14,485 bases of DNA from an uncultured Aquimonas sp. (GCA_946481615.1 CAMLOR010000067.1:1-14485); one strand, 5' to 3'; positions 1 to 6,764 are shown, numbered from the stretch's first letter. Made by a program: numbers and translations. Notes: generated by a model not told the origin, from the letters alone.

Positions 1-104
1 CGGATCCATTCGTCGGTGGTCTCGACGAACTTCTCCAGATCGGCGTTGGTGAGGACTTTCTCCGGCAGGCAGCTGCCGGTGCCCGCGATGCGGGCGAAGG
101 TCAC
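1..104 (-). CDS. fabH: Beta-ketoacyl-ACP synthase III, 5' end only
   Basis: FabH condenses acetyl-CoA (or branched acyl-CoA) with malonyl-ACP to start type II fatty acid synthesis in the cytosol. Only about 34 codons are visible; the rest, including the catalytic Cys-His-Asn triad, lies off the left edge. The visible N-terminus reads [16 protein letters not shown] and continues through [15 protein letters not shown], matching the FabH signature (IxGTGSYLPE, then TNxDLExxVxTSDEWI). The start is a GTG at 104-102. An AGAGG ribosome-binding site sits inside the 3' end of rpmF, 9 nt upstream, and rpmF ends only 4 nt before the start, so the two are probably translationally coupled. In E. coli plsX lies between rpmF and fabH; here it does not. 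Confidence 0.93.
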   Translation of the reverse strand, partial: MTFARIAGTGSCLPEKVLTNADLEKFVETTDEWI

Positions 105-108
105 GCGA

Positions 109-303
109 TCAATCCTCTTCGACGACCGGCGTCTTGACCTCGACGACCTTGCGGCCGCGGTAGTAGCCGTCCTTGGTCATGTGGTGGCGCAGGTGCGTTT
201 CGCCCGTCGTGGGGTCGGTCGCCAGCTGCTTGGCGGTGAGCGCGTCGTGCGAACGGCGCTGGCCGCGGCGGGACGGGGTAACGCGGGACTTCTGGACTGC
301 CAT
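109..303 (-). CDS. rpmF: 50S ribosomal protein L32
   Basis: This is a 64-residue basic protein of the large ribosomal subunit. It starts [20 protein letters not shown] and carries the L32 core [20 protein letters not shown], close to the E. coli protein throughout. The acidic tail (VVEED) extends a little beyond the usual 57 residues. The start is fixed by a clear GAGGAAG ribosome-binding site with about 6 nt spacing. It lies 24 bp downstream of yceD, its usual partner, and 4 bp upstream of fabH. Transcription most likely comes from the promoter in front of yceD, linking ribosome supply to fatty acid synthesis. It has no zinc-ribbon cysteines. Confidence 0.98.
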   Translation of the reverse strand: MAVQKSRVTPSRRGQRRSHDALTAKQLATDPTTGETHLRHHMTKDGYYRGRKVVEVKTPVVEED

Positions 304-327
304 GGGTGCTTCCTCGGATGAACGGTT

Positions 328-846
328 TTACTTTTGCGACTTCTTCAGCGCGGAAAGCGCGGCGAACGGATTCGGGCGCTCTTCCTCGGGTTCGGCCTCG
401 ACGGCGGGCCAGTGGGCCTCGACCGCTTCGGTGCCCGGCTTCACCGGCACCACCGGCACGGCCAGGATCAACTCGTCTTCCACCAGCTCGGCCGCGTTCA
501 TGCGGCCGTCTTCGGGCACCAGCACCGGCTCGTAGCCCGGCGGCAGCGAGGATTCCTCGCGCTCGTCGCGGATCAGGCCCATGCGCTGTTCCAGCTGCAC
601 CGGCAGCGTGAAGCGCTCGAGCGTGCGCTGGCAGATCAGCGGAAGGCCGGCCTCGGCACGGATCGCGAGGAACGCGATGCCGAATTCGTCCTTGCCGAAT
701 TCCACTTCATACTTGCACTCGCCTTGCGTATCCGCGAGGCTTTCCGCGAGCCGCGGCATCGCGGACAACGGCAGCACCCCCCGGAACACACGCCCGCCGG
801 CAACCATGCGCCAGGCATCCACGACCTCGGGCAGGGCGGAGAACAT
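328..846 (-). CDS. yceD: YceD family protein (DUF177, large-subunit rRNA accumulation)
   Basis: This 172-residue DUF177 protein belongs to the family required for normal 23S rRNA accumulation in bacteria and plastids; E. coli YceD is about the same length. Family signatures are a DAWRMV N-terminal segment, a central PLICQRTLERF block, VEDELILAVPVVPV and the C-terminal RPNPFAALSALKK. Many homologues have a CxxC at the central block; here only its first cysteine remains (CQRT), so metal binding there is doubtful. I chose ATG 846 because homologues start just before the DAWRMV segment. An in-frame GTG at 870 adds eight hydrophobic residues but lies inside the predicted promoter. No Shine-Dalgarno precedes either start. 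It is followed by rpmF. Confidence 0.88.
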   Translation of the reverse strand: MFSALPEVVDAWRMVAGGRVFRGVLPLSAMPRLAESLADTQGECKYEVEFGKDEFGIAFLAIRAEAGLPLICQRTLERFTLPVQLEQRMGLIRDEREESSLPPGYEPVLVPEDGRMNAAELVEDELILAVPVVPVKPGTEAVEAHWPAVEAEPEEERPNPFAALSALKKSQK

Positions 847-855
847 AAGCAGGCA

Positions 856-884
856 AAGATAAGCCGACACGCGGTTCGTGTCAA
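856..884 (-). promoter_or_regulatory. Predicted sigma70 promoter of the yceD-rpmF-fabH operon
   Basis: Reading the minus strand, a perfect TTGACA -35 box (884-879) is followed by a 17-bp spacer and a TATCTT -10 box (861-856; 4 of 6 matches to TATAAT). This is unusually close to consensus for so GC-rich a region. The expected transcription start, about 7 bp past the -10 box, falls near 849-848, only two or three bases before the yceD ATG at 846. The site is in the gap shared with the divergent coiled-coil gene. Confidence 0.72.
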
Positions 885-921
885 CTTAACTGCTTGGATT
901 GCCGGTCAATTTGCCGCGCCC

Positions 922-928
922 GGAGAGG
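922..928 (+). promoter_or_regulatory. Ribosome-binding site that sets the start of the coiled-coil gene
   Basis: The sequence GGAGAGG (922-928) stands just ahead of an in-frame GTG at 932 (6 nt from the GGAG core). The other candidate starts, TTG 899 and GTG 968, have no comparable site. Confidence 0.6.
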
Positions 929-931
929 CTG

Positions 932-1453
932 GTGCAGACTCGCCTCCTGCCCCGCCGCCGCCCGCCCGTGAACACCTTCCTCGTCCTGATCTTCGTGCTG
1001 GGCCTGCTGTCGTTGGTGGCCTGGGCCGTCCACTGGTACAGCCAGCGCCGCGAGCGCAGCCTGCGGCGGCTGCTCGACCGCGTGGACGCGCTCGAGAACC
1101 TGCTCAAGACCACCCGCGAGCGCATGGCCGCCATGCAGCAGGTGGTGCAGCGCGTCCCCTCCGACATCGCGGCCGTGGCGCACGCTTCGCTCGATTCCCA
1201 ACAGCTGGTGCAGCAGGGCCTGCGCGATGTGCTGGAGCATCGTCTGTGGATCTCGCAGCGCGGCCTGACCGCGCCGCAGCCGGAGATCGATGCGGCGCTG
1301 GCGGCCTTGGAGCGGGCCCATTCGAACATTTCCGACCAGCTCCGGCGCCTCGAGAACGCGGGTGCCGAGCTGGCCGACGTCACCCAGGCCCAGGTCGAGC
1401 AGGCCGCGCGCGAACCGGCCTCGCTCAAGCGCGCCGGCGGCGATGGCGTCTGA
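932..1453 (+). CDS. Membrane-anchored coiled-coil protein of unknown function
   Basis: I do not recognise this 173-residue protein. From the GTG at 932 it has a basic N-terminus (RLLPRRRPP), one strongly hydrophobic segment at about residues 15-35, then a cytosol-facing (positive-inside rule) helical region rich in Arg, Glu, Gln and Leu. Heptad-like stretches at about 41-75 and 120-165 suggest coiled coils; the design recalls small scaffolding or RmuC-like N-terminal regions, but nothing catalytic is visible. It lies between the divergent yceD operon and yceF, and its 3' end overlaps the yceF start by 11 bp, so the two are probably co-translated. Codon use and its open frame with a good ribosome-binding site support a real gene; the start is less certain. 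Confidence 0.72.
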   Translation: MQTRLLPRRRPPVNTFLVLIFVLGLLSLVAWAVHWYSQRRERSLRRLLDRVDALENLLKTTRERMAAMQQVVQRVPSDIAAVAHASLDSQQLVQQGLRDVLEHRLWISQRGLTAPQPEIDAALAALERAHSNISDQLRRLENAGAELADVTQAQVEQAAREPASLKRAGGDGV

Positions 1454-2024
1454 GCCGGCGCTGATCCTGGCCTCCACCTCGCGCTACCGGCGCGAACTGT
1501 TGGGACGGCTCGGACTCCCTTTCGAAGCGGTGGCGCCCGGCGTCGACGAAATCGCGCAGGCGGGCGAATCGCCGCGCTCGCTGGCGCAGCGGCTGGCGCG
1601 CGAGAAGGCGCGAGCGGTCGCCGCGCGTTATTCCGGGGCCGTGGTGATCGGCTCGGACCAGGCCGCCGACCTCGGCGGCCTGACGCTCGGCAAGCCCGGC
1701 ACCGCGGCCCGTGCCTTCGAGCAGCTTCGCGCCTGCAGCGGCCGCGAAGTCGTGTTCCACACCGCGGTCTGCGTGACGGCGCCAGCGCGCGAACTCGAAT
1801 TCGCCGACCGCACCGTGGTGCGCTTCCGCGAACTGACCGACGCCGAGATCGAACGCTACGTCGAGCGCGAACGGCCCTTCGACTGCGCCGGCTCCTTCAA
1901 GAGCGAAGGCCTAGGCGCGGCCCTGTTCGAAGGCATCCGAAACGACGATCCCACCGCGTTGATCGGCCTGCCGCTGATCGCGCTGGCGCGCGCGCTGCGC
2001 GAGCTGGGCCTCGCCCTGCCCTGA
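1443..2024 (+). CDS. yceF: Maf-family nucleotide pyrophosphatase, YceF subfamily (7-methyl-GTP)
   Basis: YceF hydrolyses modified nucleoside triphosphates, preferentially 7-methyl-GTP, to the monophosphate and pyrophosphate, cleaning the cytosolic pool. The 193-residue protein begins with the Maf signature LILASTSRYRRELL, has the catalytic IGSDQ motif (Asp72), and the C-terminal CAGSFKSEGLG and DPTALIGLPL blocks. The SFKSEG block and the SDQ, rather than the SDTxV of the dTTP/UTP enzymes, place it in the YceF group. ATG 1443 puts the LILAST motif at residue 7, as in homologues; the open frame extends upstream without support. It overlaps the preceding gene by 11 bp. Proximity to yceD-rpmF matches E. 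coli, although the strand arrangement (divergent) is the usual one there too. Confidence 0.95.
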   Translation: MASEPALILASTSRYRRELLGRLGLPFEAVAPGVDEIAQAGESPRSLAQRLAREKARAVAARYSGAVVIGSDQAADLGGLTLGKPGTAARAFEQLRACSGREVVFHTAVCVTAPARELEFADRTVVRFRELTDAEIERYVERERPFDCAGSFKSEGLGAALFEGIRNDDPTALIGLPLIALARALRELGLALP

Positions 2025-2096
2025 CACGCCCGATCCGGCCTCGCCGGCGACAGCATTGCTCCGCGGCCGTGACCGGATCGGCCGTCAGGCTGGGCC

Positions 2097-2837
2097 ATGT
2101 TCCGATTCGTCCTGTCCGGCGTGCTCGCACTCTCGATCTGCGGCATGGCGCTGTACTGGCTGCTCGATCGCGGCTGGCTGCGCTTCAACCATCCCGGCCG
2201 CGATGAATTCCCCGTGGCGGGCGTGGACGTCTCGCACCATCAAGGCGACATCGACTGGCCGAAGCTGCCGCGCGCCGGCCTGCGTTTCGCCTACATCAAG
2301 GCCAGCGAAGGCGAGGCGTTCCGCGATCCGCGCTTCGAGACGAACTGGAAGGCGGCGCGAGCCGCCGGCCTCGCGCCGGGCGGCTATCACTTCTACAGCC
2401 TGTGCAAGGGCGGCAGAGCGCAGGCCGCGAATTTCCTCGATGCCCTGGGCAAGGTGGGCGGCGCGGCCCTGCCGCCCGCGGTGGATCTGGAGTTCGGCGG
2501 CAACTGCGCGCTGCGACCGCCCGCGGCGAAACTCGTGCAGGAAGTCTCCGATTTCCTGCAGCGGGTGGAAGCCGGCACGGGCTGCCGCCCGCTGATCTAC
2601 ACCACGCAGGATTTCCATGCGGCGTATCTCGCCGGAGAGATGAGCGACCACGCGTTGTGGGTGCGCAATGTGTTCCGCCGCCCGGCGCTCGAAGCGGGCC
2701 GGCACTGGCGCTTCTGGCAGTTCGCCAATCGCGGCCGGGTCGACGGGGTGGAAGGCTTCGTCGATCTGAACGTGTTCGCGGGCGACGAACGCGAATTCGT
2801 GACGGCGCTTTGCCGCCACCGAAGCTCAGTGCAATAG
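2097..2837 (+). CDS. GH25 lysozyme-like muramidase, membrane-anchored or secreted
   Basis: This 246-residue protein has an N-terminal hydrophobic segment (about residues 4-22) that would act as a signal anchor or signal peptide, then a complete glycoside hydrolase family 25 domain (about 41-235). GH25 enzymes cleave the beta-1,4 bond between MurNAc and GlcNAc in peptidoglycan. The expected acidic residues are present: Asp44 in GVDVSHHQG, Asp130 and Glu132 in the AVDLEF strand, and Asp223 in FVDLNVF. The domain therefore looks active and periplasm-facing. It starts 72 bp after yceF behind a weak AGG; it may be co-transcribed or have its own promoter. Its last 12 bases overlap the convergent glycosyltransferase gene. 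It is probably a housekeeping or recycling muramidase; no phage genes surround it. Confidence 0.92.
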   Translation: MFRFVLSGVLALSICGMALYWLLDRGWLRFNHPGRDEFPVAGVDVSHHQGDIDWPKLPRAGLRFAYIKASEGEAFRDPRFETNWKAARAAGLAPGGYHFYSLCKGGRAQAANFLDALGKVGGAALPPAVDLEFGGNCALRPPAAKLVQEVSDFLQRVEAGTGCRPLIYTTQDFHAAYLAGEMSDHALWVRNVFRRPALEAGRHWRFWQFANRGRVDGVEGFVDLNVFAGDEREFVTALCRHRSSVQ

Positions 2838-4748
2838 GACGCGCTGCTCCGGCCAGGGTTCGACGCTGCCGTCGCGGCCGTGCAGCGCGAGGCCCAGCCA
2901 GTGCTCGCCGGGTGCGAAACCGTCAGCGTCGACGCGCGCATGGAAGCCGACGTTCGGGTGCGCCGGATCGCGCGACGTGCGCCAGTACGCGGCCACGTGC
3001 GGGCGCGGTTCGCCGTAGCGGGCCTGCGCCACCACGCGGCCATCGAGCGTGATGTCGACGCGCGCGATGCCGGCGCCGTCCTTGAAGGCCCAGCCCGCGA
3101 CCTCGAAGCTGCGCGGCACGGCGGCGCCGGCGGTCGGTGCGTCGATCCAGGCCAGCGCGGGTGCGCGACAGTCCGCACCGCGACGCGCGAGGTCGAGCAA
3201 TAGAAAGCGCTTGCGGCCGTGGTCGACGTCGAGCACGCGGTCGATCGGCAGATCGCCGAAGCGTTCGCACAGCGCCTGGTAATGCGCCAGGCGATCGCGC
3301 AGCGGCACCGTACCGTCCTCCATCACCAGCCAGCGCGCCATCGTCGTCGCATTGCCCTGCCCCCACAGCGCCAGCTGCACCGCGCGGCCGTGTTTGCGGT
3401 TGAGCGGATGGTCGAGGATGGGCAGCGCCGGATCGCGGCGCGCGAAGGCCAGTTGCGCGCCCAGCATGAAGTTGTCGGCGGCGACGTCATCGCGGCCACG
3501 CACGGCGTCGGCGATCTCGTGCCAGCCGGCGAAGTTGTCCGGGTACCAGCGGCTGTCGGCGAGCGATGCGCGCCACGTCGGTACGGCGGCGGCGCTCGCG
3601 TAGGCAAGCAACGCTATCAGGCACGCGGCCGCGAGCGCATAGGCCGATGCACGCAAGGCGCGCGGCCAGCGCGCGAGCACCGCCGGCATCACGCACAGCA
3701 ACGGCAGCCAGGCCTGCAGGGTCCAGTGGAAGCTCGCGCGTTCGCGATCCGCCAGGAAGGCGAGCACGCCGTAGGCGAGCAGCGGCACGCCGGCGGTGCC
3801 GACCACGAGGCCCCACGGCCCCGCCTCGTTCGCTCGCCAACGCCGCCACGCGACGGTTAGCGCGAACGCACCGGCGACCGCGAACAACGGGCTGGCGATC
3901 GCGAGCTGCACCGGCAGGAACCAGAATCCACCGGCATGCGGCGACCACGGATGGCGTTCGGCGAGCTGGAATTCGACGCCCGCGCCCTGATGCGCGAGGT
4001 TCCAGGCGATCAAGGGCAGCCAGGCCAGGACGCCAAGGGCGATGGCGAGCCAGAGCGCCGGCGCGCACAGCAGGCGGCGGCCGTTGGCATCGAGCAGCAG
4101 GCCGATGAAACCGGCGGCGACGATCGGCGCGAAGCGGTAGTGGCTGAGGGCGCCGAGTGTCAGGCCGGCCGCCAATAGCGCGGCATCGCTCGCGCGCAGG
4201 CCGGAGCGCGATGGCGAAGGCCCAAGTCGCTGGATTCCCGCCTGCGCGGGAATGACGGGCGGAGTGCTCGGCACCTGGATTCCCGCATTCGCGGGAATGA
4301 CGAGCGAAGTCTGCGCTGGATTGACGGAGGTCGCGCGCGCGACGGCAAGCAGGCACAGCGCGGCGGCCAGCGTCGTCGGTACATCCGGCAACGCCAGAAA
4401 CCCGAGCGCGCCCAGCAGCGGAAACAGCAGCGCGAGCCAGGCCGCACGGCGGCCGGTTTCGTCGCCGAACCACGCGGCCGCGGTGGCGCGCACCAGCAGC
4501 GGCAGCGCCAGCGACATCGCCAGGAACGGCCAGCGCACGCCGAACGCGGTGTCGCCGGCGACCTCGGTGCCGACGCGGATCAACCAGGCCGTCAGCCCCG
4601 GCAGGTCGGAATAGGCCCAGGCCGGATGTTGCCCTTCCAGCCAATACCAGGCCTCGTCGCCGAACAGAGGCAGGTACGCGGCGAGCCCGGCTTTCGCCAG
4701 AGCGAGCGCCGCGAACGCCAGCCAGAAACCGCGCCCCAACGTGCTCAT
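2826..4748 (-). CDS. GT39/ArnT-like membrane glycosyltransferase with C-terminal beta-sandwich-like domain
   Basis: The 640-residue protein looks like a polyprenyl-phosphate-dependent glycosyltransferase of the PMT/ArnT type. An N-terminal helix is followed by the first periplasmic loop with the conserved acidic pair (Asp31-Glu32 in LFGDEAWYW) and YSDLPGLTAW. About ten further hydrophobic segments run to residue ~390. Residues ~395-525 form a soluble region. The last ~110 residues (SFEVAGWAFKDGAGIARVDI onward) read as an Ig-like beta-sandwich with GWAF and LDGR motifs. The loop at about 140-187 is unusually long because it holds two palindromic repeats translated as VIPANAGIQ and VIPAQAGIQ. 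Sugar and acceptor are unknown. I chose ATG 4748 (AGGG 10 nt upstream) over GTG 4769, which has no ribosome-binding site. The gene is divergent from moxR and convergent with the lysozyme. Confidence 0.85.
   Translation of the reverse strand: MSTLGRGFWLAFAALALAKAGLAAYLPLFGDEAWYWLEGQHPAWAYSDLPGLTAWLIRVGTEVAGDTAFGVRWPFLAMSLALPLLVRATAAAWFGDETGRRAAWLALLFPLLGALGFLALPDVPTTLAAALCLLAVARATSVNPAQTSLVIPANAGIQVPSTPPVIPAQAGIQRLGPSPSRSGLRASDAALLAAGLTLGALSHYRFAPIVAAGFIGLLLDANGRRLLCAPALWLAIALGVLAWLPLIAWNLAHQGAGVEFQLAERHPWSPHAGGFWFLPVQLAIASPLFAVAGAFALTVAWRRWRANEAGPWGLVVGTAGVPLLAYGVLAFLADRERASFHWTLQAWLPLLCVMPAVLARWPRALRASAYALAAACLIALLAYASAAAVPTWRASLADSRWYPDNFAGWHEIADAVRGRDDVAADNFMLGAQLAFARRDPALPILDHPLNRKHGRAVQLALWGQGNATTMARWLVMEDGTVPLRDRLAHYQALCERFGDLPIDRVLDVDHGRKRFLLLDLARRGADCRAPALAWIDAPTAGAAVPRSFEVAGWAFKDGAGIARVDITLDGRVVAQARYGEPRPHVAAYWRTSRDPAHPNVGFHARVDADGFAPGEHWLGLALHGRDGSVEPWPEQRVLLH
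4231..4256 (+). repeat. Palindromic repeat (ATTCCC-N8-GGGAAT type), copy 1, inside a gene
   Basis: The core ATTCCCGC-ctgc-GCGGGAAT forms an 8-bp perfect stem with a 4-nt loop, flanked by TGG on the left and GAC on the right. It matches the short palindromes dispersed in many beta- and gammaproteobacteria (the dRS3 repeat of Neisseria has the same ATTCCC-N8-GGGAAT layout). On the coding strand of the surrounding glycosyltransferase gene it reads VIPAQAGIQ. Confidence 0.88.
4276..4301 (+). repeat. Palindromic repeat (ATTCCC-N8-GGGAAT type), copy 2, inside a gene
   Basis: This is a second copy in the same orientation, exactly 45 bp after the first. It has the same ATTCCCGC/GCGGGAAT stem but a different loop (attc) and reads VIPANAGIQ on the coding strand. 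The 45-bp period keeps both copies in the same reading frame. Confidence 0.88.
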
Positions 4749-4779
4749 GCGCAGCGTGCCCTGCCGCACGCCGGGCGGC

Positions 4780-4785
4780 TACACT
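4780..4785 (+). promoter_or_regulatory. Possible -10 box of the moxR-DUF58-tgpA-slp operon
   Basis: TACACT (4 of 6 matches to TATAAT) lies 26 bp before the moxR ATG, in the 63-bp gap divergent from the glycosyltransferase gene. No convincing -35 box is found at 16-18 bp spacing, so this is a weak call. Confidence 0.35.
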
Positions 4786-4799
4786 GCGGCGAAAAGAAC

Positions 4800-4804
4800 A
4801 AGGA
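4800..4804 (+). promoter_or_regulatory. Ribosome-binding site of the MoxR gene
   Basis: AAGGA stands 7 nt before ATG 4812 and decides this start; the open frame runs back to about 4626 through the divergent gene with no other supported start. Confidence 0.7.
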
Positions 4805-4811
4805 CACGCTC

Positions 4812-5783
4812 ATGAATGCGCAGGCGCAACCGGACCCAGGGACAGCGGGAGCGGCGATCCTAACCGATGGCAGCCGTGCCGCCCTGCAGCGCGCCATGAC
4901 GCAGGTCAACACGCTGGTGCTGGGCAAGCCGCGCGAAGTCGATCTGGCGTTCGCCTGTCTGCTGGCCGGCGGGCACCTGCTGATCGAGGATCTTCCCGGC
5001 CTGGGCAAGACCACGCTGGCGCGCGCGCTGGCCGCGACGCTCGGCCTGTCCTTCCAGCGCATGCAGTTCACCGCCGATCTGCTGCCGAGCGACATCCTCG
5101 GTGTCTCGATCTACGAGCAGGACCAGCACGGCTTCCGCTTCCACCCCGGCCCCGTCTTCACGCAGCTGCTGCTGGCCGACGAGATCAACCGCGCACCCCC
5201 GCGCACGCAGAGTGCGTTGCTCGAGGCAATGGCCGAACACCAGGTCACCATCGATGGCATCTGCCACGCGCTGCCCAATCCCTTCTTCGTGATCGCCACG
5301 CAGAATCCGGTCGACCTGGCGGGCACGTTTCCCCTGCCCGATTCGCAGCTCGACCGCTTCCTGCTGCGCATCGCGCTCGGCTATCCGACACCCGCCGCCG
5401 AACGCGAGATGCTCACCGGCGCCGACCGCCGCGACCTGATCTCGCAGACCATGCCGCTGATCAGCGCCGAGGACGTGCTCAAGCTGCGCGTGGCGGTGAC
5501 CCACATCCACGCCAGCGACGCGCTGGTGACCTACGTGCAGAACCTGCTGGCCGAAAGCCGCCGCCACCCGCAGGTGCGCGTGGGCCTGTCGCCGCGCGCC
5601 GGCCTGGCGTTGCTGCGCGCCGGGCGCGCGCTGGCGTTGCTGCGCGGGCGCGATTTCGCGTTGCCCGAAGACATCCAGGCCGTGTTCGAGGAAGTGGCCG
5701 CGCACCGCCTGGTGCCGCAGGGCGACAGCGGCGATCGCGCGGCGCTGGCGCGCGCCATCCTGCGCAGCGTTGCCGTGGAGTAA
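4812..5783 (+). CDS. MoxR-family AAA+ ATPase
   Basis: MoxR ATPases are chaperone-like AAA+ proteins that usually act with VWA- or DUF58-domain partners encoded next door, in maturation or stress processes of the envelope. The 323-residue protein has Walker A LPGLGKTT (residues 61-68), Walker B LLLADEIN (119-126), sensor 1 ATQNP (162-166), an Arg-finger-like region around LDRFLLR, and the C-terminal VGLSPRA sensor-2 motif (MoxR lid domain, about 210-320). All nucleotide-binding residues are intact. It heads a four-gene operon with DUF58, tgpA and an Slp lipoprotein; the DUF58 gene starts 3 nt after its stop. It has an AAGGA ribosome-binding site. The specific client is not known. Confidence 0.95.
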   Translation: MNAQAQPDPGTAGAAILTDGSRAALQRAMTQVNTLVLGKPREVDLAFACLLAGGHLLIEDLPGLGKTTLARALAATLGLSFQRMQFTADLLPSDILGVSIYEQDQHGFRFHPGPVFTQLLLADEINRAPPRTQSALLEAMAEHQVTIDGICHALPNPFFVIATQNPVDLAGTFPLPDSQLDRFLLRIALGYPTPAAEREMLTGADRRDLISQTMPLISAEDVLKLRVAVTHIHASDALVTYVQNLLAESRRHPQVRVGLSPRAGLALLRAGRALALLRGRDFALPEDIQAVFEEVAAHRLVPQGDSGDRAALARAILRSVAVE

Positions 5784-5786
5784 GCG

Positions 5787-6764
5787 ATGCTGGCAGCGCT
5801 GGCGGGCTGGCGCGACCGGGCGATGCAGATCGCCGAGCAGCGCCTGCCCGCGCTGACCCGGCTGAAGCAGCGCGAAGCGCTGCCGATCGTGATCACGCGC
5901 CGGCGCATCTACGTGCTGCCGACCCGCTACGGGCTGTTCTTCGGCGCGCTGCTCGCGGCCATGACGCTGGGCGCGCTCAACTACAACAACAATCCCGCGC
6001 TGATGATGTGCTTCCTGCTGCTGTCGGCCACGCTGACCAGCATGCTGCACGCCTATCTCGGGCTGCGCGGGCTGCGCCTGGAGCAGATCGGCGCCGATCC
6101 CGTGCACGCGGGCCAGACGCAGACGCTGCGCCTGCTGTTCGTGGCCGAAGAGGCGCGCGTGCGGCGCGCGCTCGAGTTGCGGCAGGGCCTGCTGCGCAGC
6201 GGTTTCGGCATCGCCGGCGACGAGCGCGTCGAGGCTCGTCTCGAACGTCCTGCTCCGCAACGCGGCTGGCAGCCGGTAGGCAAGATCGAGATCTCCACGC
6301 GCCAGCCGCTCGGCCTGTTCGTGACCTGGAGCTGGGTGCATCCCGAGGCCGGCGTGCTGGTCTATCCCGCGGTCGAAGCGCAGGCGCCGCCGCTGCCCGG
6401 CCGCGGCGATCGCGGCCAGCCGCAACGCCGCCGGGGGCTGGACGAGGAGCCGCACAGCCTGCGCGAATACCGCGGCGGCGATCCGCTGCGCATCGTCGCC
6501 TGGAAGCGCAGCGCGCAGGCCGGCCGCCTGATGGTGCGCGAATACGAAAGCCCGGCCGGCGCCGACGTGCTGCTCGACTGGCGTGCACCGGACCTCGCCG
6601 CGCTCGAACCGGAGGCCCGCATCCGGCGCCTGGCGCGCTGGGTGCTGGATGCCGAACGCGAAAACCTGCGCTCCACGCTCGTATTGCCCCACACGCGGCT
6701 GGGGCCCGCCAGCGGCGGCGCGCACGTGCACGCGTGCCTGCGCGAACTGGCACTGCTGCCGTGA
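5787..6764 (+). CDS. DUF58 membrane protein, MoxR partner
   Basis: This 325-residue protein has two adjacent membrane helices (about 47-65 and 71-91, with NYNNNPALMMCF as the turn into the second). A soluble part follows with the DUF58 signature SLREYRGGDPLRIVAWKRSA plus GRLMVREYE (224-254). DUF58 proteins are encoded beside MoxR ATPases; some resemble VWA domains, and their role is presumed to be assembly or regulation of an envelope complex. Here the canonical IHWK of the signature is VAWK, so the His is replaced by Ala. A GGAG ribosome-binding site lies at the end of the MoxR gene, and the stop codon overlaps the GTG start of tgpA by 4 bp. No enzymatic activity should be assumed. Confidence 0.93.
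   Translation: MLAALAGWRDRAMQIAEQRLPALTRLKQREALPIVITRRRIYVLPTRYGLFFGALLAAMTLGALNYNNNPALMMCFLLLSATLTSMLHAYLGLRGLRLEQIGADPVHAGQTQTLRLLFVAEEARVRRALELRQGLLRSGFGIAGDERVEARLERPAPQRGWQPVGKIEISTRQPLGLFVTWSWVHPEAGVLVYPAVEAQAPPLPGRGDRGQPQRRRGLDEEPHSLREYRGGDPLRIVAWKRSAQAGRLMVREYESPAGADVLLDWRAPDLAALEPEARIRRLARWVLDAERENLRSTLVLPHTRLGPASGGAHVHACLRELALLP

Noticed and set aside
334..1464. 376-codon plus-strand open frame across yceD and the coiled-coil gene
   Set aside because: It is antisense to yceD and then out of frame with the coiled-coil gene; low-complexity Arg/Ala/Pro composition.
2030..2081. 9-bp inverted repeat CCGATCCGG/CCGGATCGG in the yceF-lysozyme gap as a terminator or operator
   Set aside because: The 34-nt loop has no further pairing and no T-tract follows; 9-bp GC-rich matches are expected by chance here.
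2097..2837. GH25 lysozyme as part of a prophage lysis cassette
   Set aside because: No holin, spanin or other phage gene is nearby, and neighbours are core chromosomal genes; it has its own membrane anchor.
4231..4301. Short direct repeats with regular spacing, as in a CRISPR array
   Set aside because: There are only two copies, each a perfect palindrome, inside a coding sequence, and the same element occurs as an inverted pair near efp; no cas genes are present.
4860..6731. 623-codon minus-strand open frame opposite moxR and DUF58
   Set aside because: It is rich in Arg, Gln, His and Ala with no recognisable domain, and lies antisense to two clear gene families; a shadow of high-GC coding sequence.
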